A stretch of 64,000 nt of DNA, taken from assembly GCA_963800235.1 (NCBI GenBank), contig CAWDAD010000001.1, positions 1,736,001 through 1,800,000 on the forward strand, read 5' to 3'. The position numbers were made by a program, and so were the translations under genes. The notes below the pieces were generated by a model. It was given only the letters and a program-made list of their open reading frames with translations, searched no databases and was not told the origin of the DNA. Positions within the stretch are counted from its first letter, which is position 1. Every line of letters begins with the position of its first letter. Origin of the DNA: CAVVNP01 sp963800235. GTDB lineage: Bacteria > Actinomycetota > Acidimicrobiia > Acidimicrobiales > Iamiaceae. Shown here piece after piece: positions 9,665 through 17,749 of this stretch.

Positions 9665-9741
9665 GGGCGCCGCCCCAGGGGCGGCGCTGGCTTCGCCATG
9701 TACCTGGGCGCCGCCCCACCGGCGGCGCTGGCTTCGCCATG
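9665..9741. repeat. Two direct copies of a 36-base hairpin-bearing unit
   Basis: Units at 9665-9700 and 9706-9741 start with GGGCGCCGCCCCA and end with GGCGGCGCTGGCTTCGCCATG. They differ only in the hairpin loop and upper stem and are separated by five bases. The second copy forms an 8-bp stem (9708-9728) with loop CCACC. No further copy was noticed in this window. Confidence 0.8.
9667..9687. terminator. GC hairpin after whiB-like gene
   Basis: Two perfect 10-base arms (GCGCCGCCCC and GGGGCGGCGC) flank a single base, so the real hairpin has a 9-bp stem at most. It starts five bases after the whiB stop and lies between convergent genes, so it could terminate both transcripts. No T tract follows. 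It is part of a 36-base unit that occurs twice. Confidence 0.5.
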
Positions 9742-9770
9742 ACGGCTCGCACCATCCCGCTGCTCCGGCT

Positions 9771-9892
9771 GGCGCCTCCGCAGCACTACCGGGCGCCGCC
9801 GCAGCACTACCGGGCGCCTCCGCAGCACTACCGGGCGCCTCCGCAGCACTAGGCGCCTCCGCAGCACTACCGGGCGCCTCCGCAGCACTACC
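9771..9892. repeat. Six-copy 21-bp tandem repeat (minisatellite)
   Basis: Six head-to-tail units share the core CGCAGCACTACCGGGCGCC. Units are at 9771-9790, 9791-9811, 9812-9832, 9833-9851, 9852-9871 and 9872-9892. Copy two has one substitution (GCCGCC for GCCTCC), and copy four lacks the CC after CTA. The array lies between the convergent whiB-like gene and tatA, ending 12 bases from the tatA stop. There are no unique spacers, so it is not a CRISPR array. Confidence 0.9.
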
Positions 9893-9904
9893 GGGCGCGT
9901 CGGG

Positions 9905-10078
9905 TCAGGCCTGGTCGCGCCTCGGGTCGCGGGTGGCCTCGCCCGTGGCCGGCTCGTCGTGGATCTTCTCGAACTCCTTCTTGGCCTGACCCATGTTGCG
10001 GGCCAGCTGCGGCAGCTTGGTGCCACCGAAGACCAGCAGCACCACCACCAGGATGATCAAGAGCTCGGGTGTACCCAT
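9905..10078 (-). CDS. tatA: TatA/TatE twin-arginine translocase subunit
   Basis: This 57-residue protein has the classic TatA layout: a short N-terminus (MGTPEL), one membrane helix (LLIILVVVLLVFG), the FG hinge followed by TKLPQLARNMGQAKKEFEK as amphipathic helix, and a short charged tail. TatA forms the size-adaptable pore of the Tat pathway for folded proteins. The tail is shorter than in many actinobacterial TatA proteins. No tatC or tatB is in the window. The ATG at 10076-10078 lies six bases after a TACGCT box, so the mRNA is probably leaderless. Confidence 0.92.
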   Translation of the reverse strand: MGTPELLIILVVVLLVFGGTKLPQLARNMGQAKKEFEKIHDEPATGEATRDPRRDQA

Positions 10079-10084
10079 GGGCCG

Positions 10085-10090
10085 AGCGTA
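10085..10090 (-). promoter_or_regulatory. -10 box of leaderless tatA promoter
   Basis: The minus strand reads TACGCT followed by six bases and the tatA ATG, placing the expected transcription start on the start codon. Confidence 0.45.
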
Positions 10091-10178
10091 GGCAGCGCCC
10101 GTCCGGTCACCACCCGGTGGGGGTCCGGCCGGCCCAGCGGTCAGCGGGGCGACGGGCCGGGGCTGGCAGGCTGGCCCG

Positions 10179-10988
10179 GTGCTGGCCTGCGTGGTGAACG
10201 TGAGCGAGGGGCGGCGCGACGACGTGCTGGCCGAGCTGGCGGCGGCCGCGGGCCCGGCGCTGCTCGACCTGCACCGCGACCCGTTCCACCACCGCAGCGT
10301 GTTCACGCTGGCCGGCGACGGGGTCGTCGACTCGGTGCGCTCCCTGGCGACCGCGGCCTTCGAGCGCCTCGACCTCCGCGACCACCGGGGCGTCCATCCC
10401 CGCATCGGCGTGGTCGACGTGGTGCCCTTCGTGCCCCTCGGCCCGGCGACGATGGCCGACGCCGAGGCGGCTCGCGACGACATGGCCGACTGGGTGTGGT
10501 CGACCCACGGCGTCCCGGTGTTCCTCTACGGACGTCAGCGCTCGCTGCCCGACGTGCGCCGGGAGGCCTACACCGACCTCGCCCCCGACGTGGGCGGCCC
10601 CGGACCGCACCGGCGTTGGGGCGCGGTCGCCGCCGGCGCCCGGCCACCCCTCGTCGCCTACAACGTGTGGCTGGCCGAGCCCGACCTGGCCGCGGCCCGG
10701 CAGGTGGCCCGGGCGTTGCGACGGCCCGGCCTGCGCGCCCTGGGGCTGGCGGTGGGCGACCGGGTGCAGGTCTCGATGAACCTCACCGAGCCCGCCCTCC
10801 TCGGACCGGCCGAGGCCTACGACGCGGTGGCCGACGAGGTGGCGCTGGCCGGCGCCGAGCTGGTGGGACTCGTGCCCGAGGCGGTGCTCGAGAAGATCCC
10901 CGAGCACCGGTGGGCCGAGCTCGACCTCACCGCCGACCGCACCCTCGAAGCCCGACTGGCCCGGGCGAGCGGCACCGGCCCGGGCTGA
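10179..10988 (+). CDS. Formiminotransferase-domain protein (glutamate formimidoyltransferase-like)
   Basis: This 269-residue protein matches the formiminotransferase N- and C-subdomains, which transfer a formimino group between formiminoglutamate and tetrahydrofolate in histidine breakdown. Visible family features are the start LACVVNVSEGR, the conserved DLHRDPFHHRSVFTL strand-turn with His residues, DHRGVHPRIGVVDVVPF, and YNVWLAEPD in the second subdomain. The start chosen is GTG at 10179. It is a stand-alone gene with no histidine-degradation neighbour and no cyclodeaminase domain, so its pathway role here is open. It is divergent from tatA. Confidence 0.88.
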   Translation: MLACVVNVSEGRRDDVLAELAAAAGPALLDLHRDPFHHRSVFTLAGDGVVDSVRSLATAAFERLDLRDHRGVHPRIGVVDVVPFVPLGPATMADAEAARDDMADWVWSTHGVPVFLYGRQRSLPDVRREAYTDLAPDVGGPGPHRRWGAVAAGARPPLVAYNVWLAEPDLAAARQVARALRRPGLRALGLAVGDRVQVSMNLTEPALLGPAEAYDAVADEVALAGAELVGLVPEAVLEKIPEHRWAELDLTADRTLEARLARASGTGPG

Positions 10989-11014
10989 GCGCCGCGCCGG
11001 TTCGGGGCGACGGG

Positions 11015-11290
11015 TCAGGCGCTGGCGCCGCCGGCGTTGCGGCGGGCGAGGGCGCGCTGGCGGCGGATGCGACGGCGCTCGCGCTCGCTCATGCCCCCCC
11101 AGATGCCGAACTTCTCGCCGTTGCCGAGGGCGAACTCGAGGCAGTCGGCCCGCACCACGCAGCCGCGGCAGACCTCCTTGGCCTCACGGGTCGAGGCCCC
11201 TCGCTCCGGGAAGAAGAGGTCGGGATCGACGCCGAGGCAGTTGGCGAGGTCCTGCCACGCCGGCGCCCGATCCTCGTTGCTCACCTGCAT
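11015..11290 (-). CDS. WhiB-family regulator (WhiB/WhiB2-like)
   Basis: This second WhiB-like protein (91 residues) has cluster cysteines in the order C (LANCLG), then C-x2-C-x5-C (VCRGCVVRADC), the segment STREAKEVC, the turn FGIWGGMSERERRRIRRQRA and a basic tail. STREAK and FGIWGG are typical of the WhiB/WhmD (WhiB2) group involved in division and development in other actinobacteria. The start chosen is the ATG at 11288-11290, preceded by GGAGG at five bases; the frame is open ten codons further upstream. It is convergent with the formiminotransferase gene and divergent from an alpha/beta hydrolase. Confidence 0.93.
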   Translation of the reverse strand: MQVSNEDRAPAWQDLANCLGVDPDLFFPERGASTREAKEVCRGCVVRADCLEFALGNGEKFGIWGGMSERERRRIRRQRALARRNAGGASA

Positions 11291-11387
11291 GTCGACCTCC
11301 TGAGCCCCCTGATGCTCCAACCGCTGCGACCTACGATGCAGCTCGCAACGCGCCGCATACCACAGATGGAATTACAGCGGTGTGATC

Positions 11388-12473
11388 ATGGCCCGTCAGG
11401 GCCGAGAACGCAAGGGGGACCCCACCGACGTGCCGCCTGAGCCTGCGACCGAGACCGCTCCGCACCACGAGACCCACCCCGCGTCGGCCCGGACGCCGTG
11501 GTTGCCGGTCGAGGGGGCCGACCGCGCCTACGCCCGGTTCCCCAAGGACCGCCGGGTGGTCACCGACGACGGCACCACCATCGCCTACACGGTGCTGCGC
11601 CCCGAGCCCTCGCAGCCGGCCGCCCTCCCCGTCGTCTTCGCCAACGGGTGGTCGTGCCCGGACGGGTACTGGGCCGACATCGCGCCCCGGCTGCGAGAGG
11701 CGGCTCATCCGTGCGTGCTGTCCGACACCCGGGGCCACGGCGCCTCCGGTCTGCCGGTCACGCCGGTGCGCGGCGCCCGCAACCTGACCGCCGACGACCT
11801 GAGCATCCCCCGCTTCGCCCGCGACCTCTGCACCGTGCTCGACGACGCCGGCATCGAGCGGGCGGTGTTCATGGGCCACTCCATGGGGGTGCAGACCGCG
11901 CTCGAGGCGTACCGACTCGCCCCCGAGCGGGTGGCGGCGCTCGTGCTGGTGGCCGGCCCGTACGAGAACCCGCTCAAGACCTTCTATGGGCTCCCCCTCG
12001 CCGACCTGCTGTTCCCGGTCGTGCGCCAGGTGTTCCGCACCGTCCCCGAGGTGGTGGCGCCGATCTGGGCGACCATCGGCCCGGCCCGCATCGGGCACCT
12101 GGGCGCCCGCCTGCTGCGGGCGGCGGGGCCGAAGTCGACGGCACAGGGCCTGCACCCCTACCTGCTGCACCTGGCCGCCTCGGACCCGGCGGTGCTCATG
12201 GCCACCGCCGACGCCATGCGCCGCCAGTCGGCCGCCGACATCCTGGCCGACATCGCCGCGCCCACCCTCGTGCTCGGCGCCGGCCACGACGTCTTCACGC
12301 CGGTCGCCAACAGCGAGCAGCTGGCCGCCACCGTCCCCGGCGCCGAGCTCGTGCTCTTCCCCGACGCGGGCCACACCCTGCCCATCGAGGAGCCGCAAGC
12401 CATCGCCGACGCGACCATCAGCTTCCTGACCCGCCGCGTCGAGCGCGCCCCCTCGGCGGACGCGGCGACGTGA
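11388..12473 (+). CDS. Alpha/beta-hydrolase fold protein
   Basis: This 361-residue hydrolase has an N-terminal polar extension of about 50 residues, then the alpha/beta-hydrolase core. The nucleophile elbow is GHSMG, the oxyanion region FANGWSCPDGY, the acid is probably the Asp in GAGHDVFTP and the base His in DAGHTLPIEEP. DTRGHGASG is the usual strand-4 loop. The substrate cannot be named; esterase, lipase and haloperoxidase-like members share these motifs. The start is the ATG at 11388; a GTG six bases earlier is also possible. Its stop overlaps the GTG of the macro-domain gene by four bases. Confidence 0.88.
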   Translation: MARQGRERKGDPTDVPPEPATETAPHHETHPASARTPWLPVEGADRAYARFPKDRRVVTDDGTTIAYTVLRPEPSQPAALPVVFANGWSCPDGYWADIAPRLREAAHPCVLSDTRGHGASGLPVTPVRGARNLTADDLSIPRFARDLCTVLDDAGIERAVFMGHSMGVQTALEAYRLAPERVAALVLVAGPYENPLKTFYGLPLADLLFPVVRQVFRTVPEVVAPIWATIGPARIGHLGARLLRAAGPKSTAQGLHPYLLHLAASDPAVLMATADAMRRQSAADILADIAAPTLVLGAGHDVFTPVANSEQLAATVPGAELVLFPDAGHTLPIEEPQAIADATISFLTRRVERAPSADAAT

Positions 12474-12979
12474 CGTCGCCGGCGATCGAGGCGGTCCACG
12501 GCGACATCACCGCCCTCGCCGTCGACGCCGTGGTCAACGCGGCCAACAGCTCCCTGCTCGGCGGTGGCGGCGTCGACGGCGCCATCCACCGCGCCGCCGG
12601 GCCGGCGCTGCTCGAGGAGTGCCGCGCCCTCGGCGGGTGCCGCGCCGGCGACGCCAAGGCGACCGGCGGCCACGGCCTCGCCGCCCGCTGGGTCATCCAC
12701 ACCGTCGGCCCGGTCTGGCACGGCGGCGGCCGGGGCGAGGCGGAGCTGCTCGCCTCGTGCTACCGGCGGTCCCTCGAGGTCGCCGACGAGCTGGGGGCGG
12801 CCTCGGTCGCCTTCCCGGCGATCTCGACCGGCGCCTACCGCTTCCCGAAGGACCGGGCCGCCGAGATCGCGCTGTCCGAGCTCCGCACCGGTCGGGCGGG
12901 CGGTTCGGTCGAGCGGGTCGTCCTGGTGGCCTTCGACCAGCCCGACCTGGCCCGGTACCGGCGCCTGCTGGCCGGCTGA
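12470..12979 (+). CDS. Macro-domain protein (O-acetyl-ADP-ribose deacetylase-like)
   Basis: This 169-residue protein is a single macro domain of the MacroD/YmdB type, which binds or hydrolyses ADP-ribose derivatives. Family motifs are VVNAANSSLLGGGGVDGAIH near residues 22-41, GDAKATGG, WVIHTVGPVW and FPAISTGAYRFP. The Asn-Ala-Ala-Asn-Ser segment and the Gly-rich loop are the ligand-binding elements. It starts at a GTG whose GTGA overlaps the hydrolase stop, so both are translated from one mRNA. A joint role with the esterase-like neighbour is plausible but unproven. Confidence 0.93.
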   Translation: MTSPAIEAVHGDITALAVDAVVNAANSSLLGGGGVDGAIHRAAGPALLEECRALGGCRAGDAKATGGHGLAARWVIHTVGPVWHGGGRGEAELLASCYRRSLEVADELGAASVAFPAISTGAYRFPKDRAAEIALSELRTGRAGGSVERVVLVAFDQPDLARYRRLLAG

Positions 12980-15015
12980 TCAGCCGGCGCGGCGACCCCG
13001 GCTCATCTGGCGACGCTGCTCGATGAAGTCGACCAGCACGTAGTCGCCGAGGGTCTCGGGCGTGGTGAAGAAGGCCCGACCCCGGTTGAGCTTGGTGAGC
13101 TGCTCGATGAAGTGCTGGAGGTACGGCGTGGCGTCGAGCATGAAGGTGTTGATGCGGATGCCCTCCCGCGTCGCCCGGAGCACCTCGCGTCAGGGTGGCG
13201 TCGACGGTCTCCTGGGTGGGCGGGTAGCTGAAGGTCGGCAGCCCCGACTCGGTGATGTGGGCGGTCGGCTCGCCGTCGGTGATCATGATGATCTGCTTGG
13301 TGCCGCTCTGGCGGGCCAGCAGGTGCCGGCGCGAGCAGGAAGCCGTGCTGCATGTTGGTGCCGTAGACGAAGTCCCACGACACCTCGGGCAGGTGCTCGG
13401 GCTTGATCTCGCGGGCGACCTTGCTGAACCCGACGATGCCCAGGAAGTCGCGGGGGAACTGGGTCGAGATCAGCGAGTGCAGGGCCATGGCCACCTTCTT
13501 GGCGGCCAGGAAGTTGTCGCGCATGGGCATCGACAGCGAGAGGTCGACCATCAGCACGGTGCTCGACCGGGTGAGGTGCTCGGTGCGCTCGACCTCGAAG
13601 TCCTCGGGGGTGAGCCGCACCGGGGTGCCGGAGCCCTGGCGGGCGATGGCGTTGCGCACCGTGCGCTCGATGTCGAGGTTGAACGGGTCGCCGAACTCGT
13701 AGGGCTTGGTCTCGTACGTCGCGCTCGTGGCCGATGCCGGTGCGGGCCATCTCGTGCTGGCCCATCTTGTCGCGGGCCAGCTTGTCGAACAGGTCGTCGA
13801 GGGCGTTGCTGGCCGATCTTGCGGATGCCCTCGGGGCGTCAGCTCGTAGCGCCCCTCCTTGTGTCTCGATCAGCCCGGCGTCCTCGAGCATCTTGGCCAG
13901 CTCGACCCAGCCGCTCGAGGCTCTGGGCCGACGTCGTCGCCGAGCAGCTCCCGGGCCCGGTCGAGGTCGACCTCGGCCAGGGCACCGGGGTTGGTGGCGC
14001 CCCGCAGCAGGTTCTCGAGCTGGTCGAGGTCGCCCAGCTCGTTCATGAGCGGTCGGCGGCCTCGGCGAAGCCGAGCGGGTCGGTGCCGCTGAAGTCGTAG
14101 CGCCGGTCCCAGCCCGCCTCGGGGAACATGCCCTGCAGGTTCTGGCCGAGCTGGTCCATCTGCCACCGCAGGTCCATGTCCTCGAGCAGCTGCTCGGACA
14201 GGCCCTGGAGCTGGGCCCGCTGCTCGGGTGTCATCGAGTTGAGCATCGACTGCATGGCGGCCATGCGCTGGGCCATGACCTCGAGCAGCTCGTCGAGGTC
14301 CTTCGGGTCCTCGGGGAAGAAGTCGCCGTAGCTGCTCCATGAACTCGGCGAAGGCCTGGTCGGTGTCCTCGCCGCGCTGCGCTGGCCTCGAGCATCGTGG
14401 TTGAGCTCGGCCAGCATGTCCTTCATGCGGGCCATGTCCTCGGGCGAGAGGCTGCTCATGGCGCCGGCCATCTGGTTGACGTAGCTGCTGCATGAGCTGC
14501 TGGCGGAGCTGCTCGATGAGCTGCTCGAAGCGCTCCTGCGCCTCGTTCGAGACGAACTCGTAGTCCTGCAGGTCGCGGACCTGGCCGGCGAGGTCCGGTG
14601 GGAGCAGGTCGAGCTCGAGGTTGCGCTCCTCGGCGACCTTCTCGGTCAGGTCCGGCCCGCCGCTGGTCACCCGACCGGCGCGCCCGCTCGGCGTGGTCCT
14701 GCGAGGGCCGAGCGCTCCATGTCGACCACGTCGCGCAGCTCCTGGGCGATGTCGTCGTAGACCCCGCCGAGGTCGTACTGCTCGAGCTTCTCGCGCCGCT
14801 GCCGGCGCAGCTCGTCGAGCATCTCGCGGATGCCCTGGATGCGCTCGCCGTTGCGGTCGTCGAAGCCGGACATGCATCATCCGGCGCAGGGCGGCGTTGA
14901 GGTCGCCGTGGTAGAGCAGGTCGTCGGTGAGCTCGGAGAAGACCTCGTCGGCGTCGAGCTCGAACCCGACCTGGGTGCCGTCCCAGCGGGAGTAGCGGAA
15001 GCGGCGAGCGGGCAT
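12980..15015 (-). CDS. vWA-domain protein, interrupted by many single-base insertions
   Basis: Joined across frames this gives a protein of about 670 residues. The N-terminus begins MPARRFRYSRWDGTQVGFEL; the middle is helical and Gln/Glu-rich; the C-terminus is a von Willebrand A domain with the metal-site motif DLSLSM and a conserved ending YVLVDFIEQRRQ. The partner is the AAA+ ATPase at 16264-17667, a pairing known for MoxR/chelatase systems. At least eleven extra bases break the frame, for example near 13189, 13331, 13720, 13808, 13862, 14336, 14398, 14487 and 14876. Between breaks the sequence is clean family sequence, so I treat it as one real gene with sequence errors. The ATG lies six bases after TAGCCT. 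Confidence 0.8.
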
Positions 15016-15021
15016 GGACCG

Positions 15022-15048
15022 AGGCTACCGATGCCACCCCGGTACCGT
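15022..15048. promoter_or_regulatory. Two leaderless divergent -10 boxes
   Basis: On the minus strand TAGCCT (15022-15027) lies six bases before the ATG of the vWA gene. On the plus strand TACCGT (15043-15048) lies six bases before the GTG at 15055 of the membrane protein. The two start codons are only 39 bases apart, so the promoters are back to back. Confidence 0.5.
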
Positions 15049-15054
15049 TCGGCC

Positions 15055-16236
15055 GTGCTCGACCGCGTGCGCCTCGACTCCACGCGCGCGGCTGCGGTGG
15101 CCGGTTCGGTGGCGCTCCTCGCCCTGGTGCCGCTGCTGTTCCTCGGGCCGGGCACCGACCTCGACGCCGGGTTCGTGATCCGCTCCGCGCACGGCATCGT
15201 CGACCACTTCTCCTACGAGCCGTCCCGCCCGCCCGGGGCACCGGTGCACGAGACGCTGGTCGGGATCCTCGACAAGGTCGGCGGCATCCCGCTCGTCAAC
15301 GCCGGGTCGCTGGCCATGGCCGCGCTGTGCGCGGTGGCGCTCTTCCAGCTGTGCCGGCGCAGCGGCATCCGCCAGCCGCTCCTGACCACCGCGGTGGTGG
15401 TGGCCAACCCGTGGTTCCTCGTGGCCGCCACCTCCCTGGCCGACTTCGTGTGGGCGCTCGGCTTCCTCCTGGCGGCCGCGCTGGCGCTCCGCCTCGACCG
15501 CCCCCGACCGTGGCTGGCCGGGGCGCTGTGCGCCGCGGCGGTGGGCTGCCGGGCGGCGACCGTGCTGCTCGTGCTCGCCGTCCTGGTGGCCGAGGCGTGG
15601 GAGGGCCCTGACGGCCGGCGGCGGGCCCTGGTCGTGGCCGGCTTCGGCGGGGCGCTCGGCGCCCTGCTCTACGTGCCGGCCTACCGGGCGGCCGGCGGCC
15701 TCAGCTTCGCCCGCAACGACTTCCGCACCTACTCGGCGTTCGTCACGGTCGGACGGTTCGGGGTGAAGGACGTGTACCTGCTCGGACCGGTCGCCCTGGT
15801 GGTCCTGCTGATCGCCCTGCCGGCGGTGCTGCGCCTCCTCGGCCGGTGGAGCGAGGACTGGCTGGTGCGGTTCGCGGCGTCGGGGGTGGTGCTGTCGCAG
15901 GTCCTGTTCCTGCGCTTCCCGTGGAAGATGGGCCACCTGCTGCCGACGCTCGTCTGCGTCGCCCTGCTGGTGGGCCTGGCCGTCGGCGAGCGTCCCCGCC
16001 TGCTGGCCGCCCTGGTCGTGCTGCAGCTGCTCTACGGCGTGGTGAACCTGCGGTTGGTCGCCCCCAACCGTCCCAACCAGGCCACGTCGGCCCGCTTCGA
16101 GCCGGCCATCACCTGGGGCCCGCTCGTCACCGACATCCGCTGCCGCACCCGGTACGAGGACGACTACCGGAGCTCGGTCCGCTCGGTGCGCGAGCGGGGG
16201 TGGAACTGCGCGGCGCCGTTCGGCTCGGAGCAGTGA
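15055..16236 (+). CDS. Multi-pass membrane protein, GT-C glycosyltransferase-like
   Basis: This 393-residue protein has about nine to ten hydrophobic segments, the first at residues 12-30. After it comes an acidic extracytoplasmic stretch (GPGTDLDAGFVIRS), as in many GT-C fold enzymes that use polyprenyl-phosphate sugars. The C-terminal 60 residues form a soluble tail with two Cys residues (IRCRTRY, NCAAPF). No family signature settles the function. The GTG at 15055 follows a TACCGT box by six bases; an in-frame ATG at 15031 is the alternative. It sits on the opposite strand between the vWA gene and its likely AAA+ partner. Confidence 0.7.
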   Translation: MLDRVRLDSTRAAAVAGSVALLALVPLLFLGPGTDLDAGFVIRSAHGIVDHFSYEPSRPPGAPVHETLVGILDKVGGIPLVNAGSLAMAALCAVALFQLCRRSGIRQPLLTTAVVVANPWFLVAATSLADFVWALGFLLAAALALRLDRPRPWLAGALCAAAVGCRAATVLLVLAVLVAEAWEGPDGRRRALVVAGFGGALGALLYVPAYRAAGGLSFARNDFRTYSAFVTVGRFGVKDVYLLGPVALVVLLIALPAVLRLLGRWSEDWLVRFAASGVVLSQVLFLRFPWKMGHLLPTLVCVALLVGLAVGERPRLLAALVVLQLLYGVVNLRLVAPNRPNQATSARFEPAITWGPLVTDIRCRTRYEDDYRSSVRSVRERGWNCAAPFGSEQ

Positions 16237-16263
16237 GCTCCACCGCGGCGGCGGGCTCCGCCG

Positions 16264-17667
16264 TCAGCGGGCCCGGTAGGTGGCGCGGGCGCCCACGGCG
16301 TCCTTGTTGAGCCGCTTCGAGAGGTGCAGGCCCTCGAGCACGAACTCGATGGCGCTGGCCTCCACCGCCGGCGAGGCGTCGTCGCCGACCAGCTCGTCGA
16401 CGACCTGGCGCAGGGCCGGCAGGTCGTCGAACAGGGCGACGTAGTCGGCCGAGGAGATGTCGTCGCCGGCGTGGACGACGGCGCCGTCCTCGAAGCCGTT
16501 GGTGATGTCGCGGAGGCGTTCGGGCGGGACCCGGTCGCGGAAGACGGTGAGGACCGAGAGCTTGACCAGGCGCTCGACCACCTCGCCGTCGCGCCCCTCG
16601 TCCAGGGTCTCGATCTCGACCTTGCCCTGGGTGGAGGCCGCCAGCGCGTCGAGGTCGCTGACCCGCGGGACGGCCTCGTCCTCACCGAGGCGCAGCGCGC
16701 GGCGGATGGCGTTGGCGGCCAGCGTCTCCTGGTTGGAGACCGTCAGCCGCACCGACACGCCCGAGCGCTGGTTGACGTGCGGGCTCTGGCGGGCCTGCTG
16801 GCTGATGGTCGCCACGATCTCGTGCATGAACGACGGGATCGACACGCTCAGCCCGTCGGCGTCGAGCGGCACCGCCTCCTGCTGGGCGATGGCGACCTCG
16901 GTCTCGACGTCGAGCGGGTAGTGGGTGCGGATCTGGGAGCCGAAGCGGTCCTTCAGCGGGGTGATGATCCGGCCGCGGTTGGTGTAGTCCTCCGGGTTGG
17001 CGGAGGCGAACAGCATGACGTCGAGGGGCAGGCGGATCTTGTAGCCGCGGATCTGCACGTCGCGCTCCTCGAGCACGTTCAGCAGGCCCACCTGGATGCG
17101 CTCGGCCAGGTCGGGCAGCTCGTTGATGGCGAAGATGCCCCGGTTGGTCCGCGGCACCAGGCCGTAGTGCAGGGTCAGCTCGTCGGAGAGGTAGCGACCC
17201 TCGGCGACCTTGATCGGGTCGACCTCGCCGATGAGGTCGGCGATGGAGGTGTCCGGGGTGGCCAGCTTCTCGCCGTAGCGCTGGTCCCGGTGCACCCACT
17301 CGATCGGGGTGTCGTCGCCGTGCTCGGCCACCGCCTCGCGGGCGAAGCGGGAGACCGGGTGCAGCGGGTCGTCGTTGATCTCGGTGCCCGCCACCACGGG
17401 CATCCACTCGTCGAGCAGGCCGGTGAGCGAGCGGATCATGCGGGTCTTGGCCTGGCCCCGCTCGCCCAGGAAGATCACGTCGTGGCCGGCGAGCAGGGCG
17501 TTCTCGAGCTGCGGCAGGACGGTCTCCTCGTAGCCGAGCACCTGCTCGAAGAGCGGCTCGCCGGCCCGGATGCGGGCCACCGCGTTGCGGCGGACCTCCT
17601 CCTTCACGGGGACGGACTCCCAGCCGGACGCCTTCAGCTGGCCGAGGTTGGCAGGACGATCGGACAT
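16264..17667 (-). CDS. AAA+ ATPase of the MoxR / Mg-chelatase type
   Basis: This 467-residue protein has a Walker A motif GERGQAKT at residues 68-75 and a Walker B-like IFAINELPDL. The sensor segment LFASANPEDYTNRGRI and arginine-containing PLKDRFGSQI match BchI/MoxR-type ATPases. Such ATPases work with vWA proteins as chaperones or metal-insertion motors, and a vWA protein is encoded 1.2 kb downstream on the same strand. Walker B has Asn where Asp is common. The ATG lies seven bases after TAGCGT, so the mRNA is probably leaderless. The client of this pair is unknown; no moxF, nor or chelatase genes are nearby. Confidence 0.88.
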   Translation of the reverse strand: MSDRPANLGQLKASGWESVPVKEEVRRNAVARIRAGEPLFEQVLGYEETVLPQLENALLAGHDVIFLGERGQAKTRMIRSLTGLLDEWMPVVAGTEINDDPLHPVSRFAREAVAEHGDDTPIEWVHRDQRYGEKLATPDTSIADLIGEVDPIKVAEGRYLSDELTLHYGLVPRTNRGIFAINELPDLAERIQVGLLNVLEERDVQIRGYKIRLPLDVMLFASANPEDYTNRGRIITPLKDRFGSQIRTHYPLDVETEVAIAQQEAVPLDADGLSVSIPSFMHEIVATISQQARQSPHVNQRSGVSVRLTVSNQETLAANAIRRALRLGEDEAVPRVSDLDALAASTQGKVEIETLDEGRDGEVVERLVKLSVLTVFRDRVPPERLRDITNGFEDGAVVHAGDDISSADYVALFDDLPALRQVVDELVGDDASPAVEASAIEFVLEGLHLSKRLNKDAVGARATYRAR

Positions 17668-17674
17668 GCCGCCG

Positions 17675-17743
17675 ACGCTACCGGCGGACCCGCCGCCTCG
17701 GGCCGCCGCTCCCGGGAAGGGCGATCGGCGGCCCGGTTAGCGT
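17675..17743. promoter_or_regulatory. Divergent leaderless promoters with identical -10 boxes
   Basis: On the minus strand TAGCGT (17675-17680) is seven bases before the ATG of the AAA+ gene. On the plus strand TAGCGT (17738-17743) is six bases before the GTG of the glycoside hydrolase at 17750. Both genes are predicted to have mRNAs starting at the start codon. Confidence 0.55.
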
Positions 17744-17749
17744 GCACCG

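Noticed and set aside
9771..9892. Tandem repeat considered as a CRISPR array
   Set aside because: The units abut directly with no unique spacers, and no cas gene is nearby.
9541..10026. Minus-strand frame reading RRRPVVL repeats through the minisatellite
   Set aside because: The repeated peptide is a by-product of the 21-bp tandem repeat, and the frame overlaps both whiB and tatA.
12980..15015. Programmed frameshifting in the vWA gene
   Set aside because: There are too many shifts, they lack slippery sequences or a consistent site, and they also occur in unrelated genes of the window.
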